From the NCBI GenBank assembly GCA_964498255.1, contig CAZCGW010000050.1:1-7060 (forward strand): DNA of 7,060 nt, read 5' to 3'. Below the pieces are notes generated by a model, which saw only the letters and a program-made list of their open reading frames with translations, searched no databases and had not been told where the DNA came from. Source of the stretch: Fluviibacter sp964498255. Its GTDB lineage: Bacteria; Pseudomonadota; Gammaproteobacteria; Burkholderiales; Rhodocyclaceae. Shown in pieces: positions 6,200-7,060 of the stretch (its first letter is position 1; every line of letters begins with the position of its first letter). A program made the position numbers and the translations under genes.

Positions 6200-6348
6200 A
6201 GCAATGCATCAACAAACGTCAACACTCTCACCAATTACAGGAACTTTTTTCCGGCATTAATCTACTAAAGTTTTAACTTAAGCATTTAAGAGGATAAATT
6301 TACAAATCATCAAACACACGTAATAAAGTCTCAGACTTATTAGAAACA
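6181..6348. promoter_or_regulatory. Divergent intergenic region before the secreted protein gene
   Basis: About 170 bp between two divergent genes should carry promoters in both directions. It contains AGAGGA at 6289-6294, a good SD-like sequence that has no ATG, GTG or TTG at proper spacing, followed in frame only by ATT at 6298. AATAAAGT occurs at 6322-6329. I cannot assign -35 and -10 elements with confidence. Confidence 0.4.
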
Positions 6349-7011
6349 TTGAATTCAAACCAACACGCCAAACTCCTCGCAATCCTTTGTATTGCGCCAT
6401 CTATGGCATGCGCTCAAGAGGCGTGGCAAATGAACTCATCAGTGACAGCCACGACTGGGCACTATGCAAACTCGCTCTCCATGAATAACCAAAAAGGTTT
6501 AGGCATACGCATGTTAGGTGAGCGCCATCAAACATGGGGCTTCACTGCTGGCTTGCAATCCACGCGCATCAACATGGCCCCCGTCACCCAAGTGTCAACA
6601 CAAAATCAAGACAACTGGTTGCTCTCAGGCTACGCACACAAGCCCTCAGCCATGCAGCCCGGACGCTGGACTTTCCAACTCGATGCACACCAAGTTCATA
6701 ACGATGCCCGCCAAAGCAACACCAGCGATGTCCGTGCCATTGCCCCAAAAATCACCTGGCTCTCTTACACACAGCCACTCAAAGTTGACTTCAGCTACGC
6801 CAGCTCGACCTATAAAAACACAAGCACCATTCACCAACTTAGCTCTGCATTTGGTTATGGTTTTAACGATGCAAAAGACTGGCTGCAAGTGCGCAGCTAC
6901 GCCATCGACAACCTCACAATATCCGAGGCGCTGGGGCAATCCCGCACACGCGCTACAGATTTCAAAATCACACATTTTTTCGAAACTCAAAACAAGTGGA
7001 TACCCGGGTAA
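6349..7011 (+). CDS. Secreted, probably outer membrane beta-barrel protein, C-terminally truncated
   Basis: The N-terminus is a signal peptide: MNSNQHAKLLAILCIAPSMA with a probable signal peptidase I cut after A-C-A (residues 21-23) before QEAW. The rest alternates polar and hydrophobic residues and is rich in Ser, Thr, Asn, Gln and aromatics (for example WGFTAGLQSTRI, LKVDFSYASSTYKNTS, HQLSSAFGYGFNDAKDWLQV), consistent with amphipathic beta-strands of an outer membrane protein. I cannot name a family. The gene runs straight into the right-hand IS repeat at 7007. The last codon and the stop (GGG TAA) come from that junction, so the native C-terminus, including any terminal aromatic strand needed for barrel assembly, is missing and the protein is probably non-functional here. 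The start is TTG at 6349-6351 with poor SD, since no ATG exists in frame upstream of the signal peptide. Confidence 0.65.
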   Translation: MNSNQHAKLLAILCIAPSMACAQEAWQMNSSVTATTGHYANSLSMNNQKGLGIRMLGERHQTWGFTAGLQSTRINMAPVTQVSTQNQDNWLLSGYAHKPSAMQPGRWTFQLDAHQVHNDARQSNTSDVRAIAPKITWLSYTQPLKVDFSYASSTYKNTSTIHQLSSAFGYGFNDAKDWLQVRSYAIDNLTISEALGQSRTRATDFKITHFFETQNKWIPG

Positions 7012-7060
7012 TCCCCCCGTTTTGCACTGAACCGAGAAGTAGAACGGTTATGCAGCCATG
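7007..7060 (-). repeat. 54-bp terminal inverted repeat, right copy (probable IS end)
   Basis: Exact reverse complement of bases 2-55, reading inward from ggtaatccccccgttttgca. It starts in the middle of the secreted protein gene and supplies its premature stop codon, which is the main evidence that it is an inserted element boundary and not native sequence. The rest of the element lies beyond the window. Confidence 0.75.

Noticed and set aside
6270..6300. FliA-type promoter (TAAAGTTT with a GAGGATAA-like -10)
   Set aside because: The spacing is about 16 bp, not the 11 bp expected for this sigma factor.
6518..7030. 170-residue plus and 114-residue minus frames within the secreted protein gene
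   Set aside because: The frame from 6349 has a signal peptide and beta-strand pattern; the others are low-complexity shadows, and one reads into the IS repeat.
1..7060. CRISPR array, tRNA or rRNA genes, toxin-antitoxin or restriction genes
   Set aside because: I saw no regularly spaced repeats, no cloverleaf-like sequence and no motifs of these systems. The small orphan gene next to a larger one is not evidence of a toxin-antitoxin pair.

Overview
The window looks like a fragment of accessory DNA from a Gram-negative proteobacterium, most likely a betaproteobacterium. The evidence is moderate GC content, an IS256-type transposase tail, BarA-like hybrid kinase architecture, and a secreted beta-barrel-like outer membrane protein. 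The taxonomic guess is weak because there is no rRNA, tRNA or housekeeping gene to anchor it.

Layout. Both ends carry the same 54-bp sequence in inverted orientation (2-55 and 7007-7060), which I read as the same end of one multi-copy insertion sequence (IS). Just inside the left copy is a mosaic of IS debris (56-263): a short unassigned piece, then the last ~30 codons and terminal repeat of an IS256-family element. Next comes a three-gene minus-strand operon (3996 down to 275): a small orphan protein, a 413-residue protein with two copies of one domain, and a 754-residue hybrid histidine kinase, all overlapping. A divergent intergenic region (3997-4225) leads to a small plus-strand LuxR/GerE-type HTH protein that may be frameshifted at an A7 tract. 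A second minus-strand operon (6180 down to 4558) encodes an orphan 139-residue protein, a kinase-like protein with a conserved phospho-acceptor His but a ruined ATP-binding domain, and a single-domain CheY-like receiver. A divergent intergenic region separates this from a plus-strand secreted beta-rich, probably outer membrane, protein that is cut at its C-terminus by the right-hand IS.

How the genes may work together. Coupled reading frames suggest two signalling units in one locus: an orphan two-domain putative sensor plus hybrid kinase, and a pseudokinase plus receiver. No response regulator here carries both a receiver and a DNA-binding domain, so the receiver would act by protein contact and the free-standing HTH protein would be the only transcription factor. 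Three gene starts (the orphan 139-residue protein, the LuxR protein and the secreted protein) have the octamer AATAAAGT close upstream, which could tie them into one regulon. Functional links among the genes are inferred from gene order. The domain assignments for the kinases, receiver and LuxR protein come directly from visible motifs.
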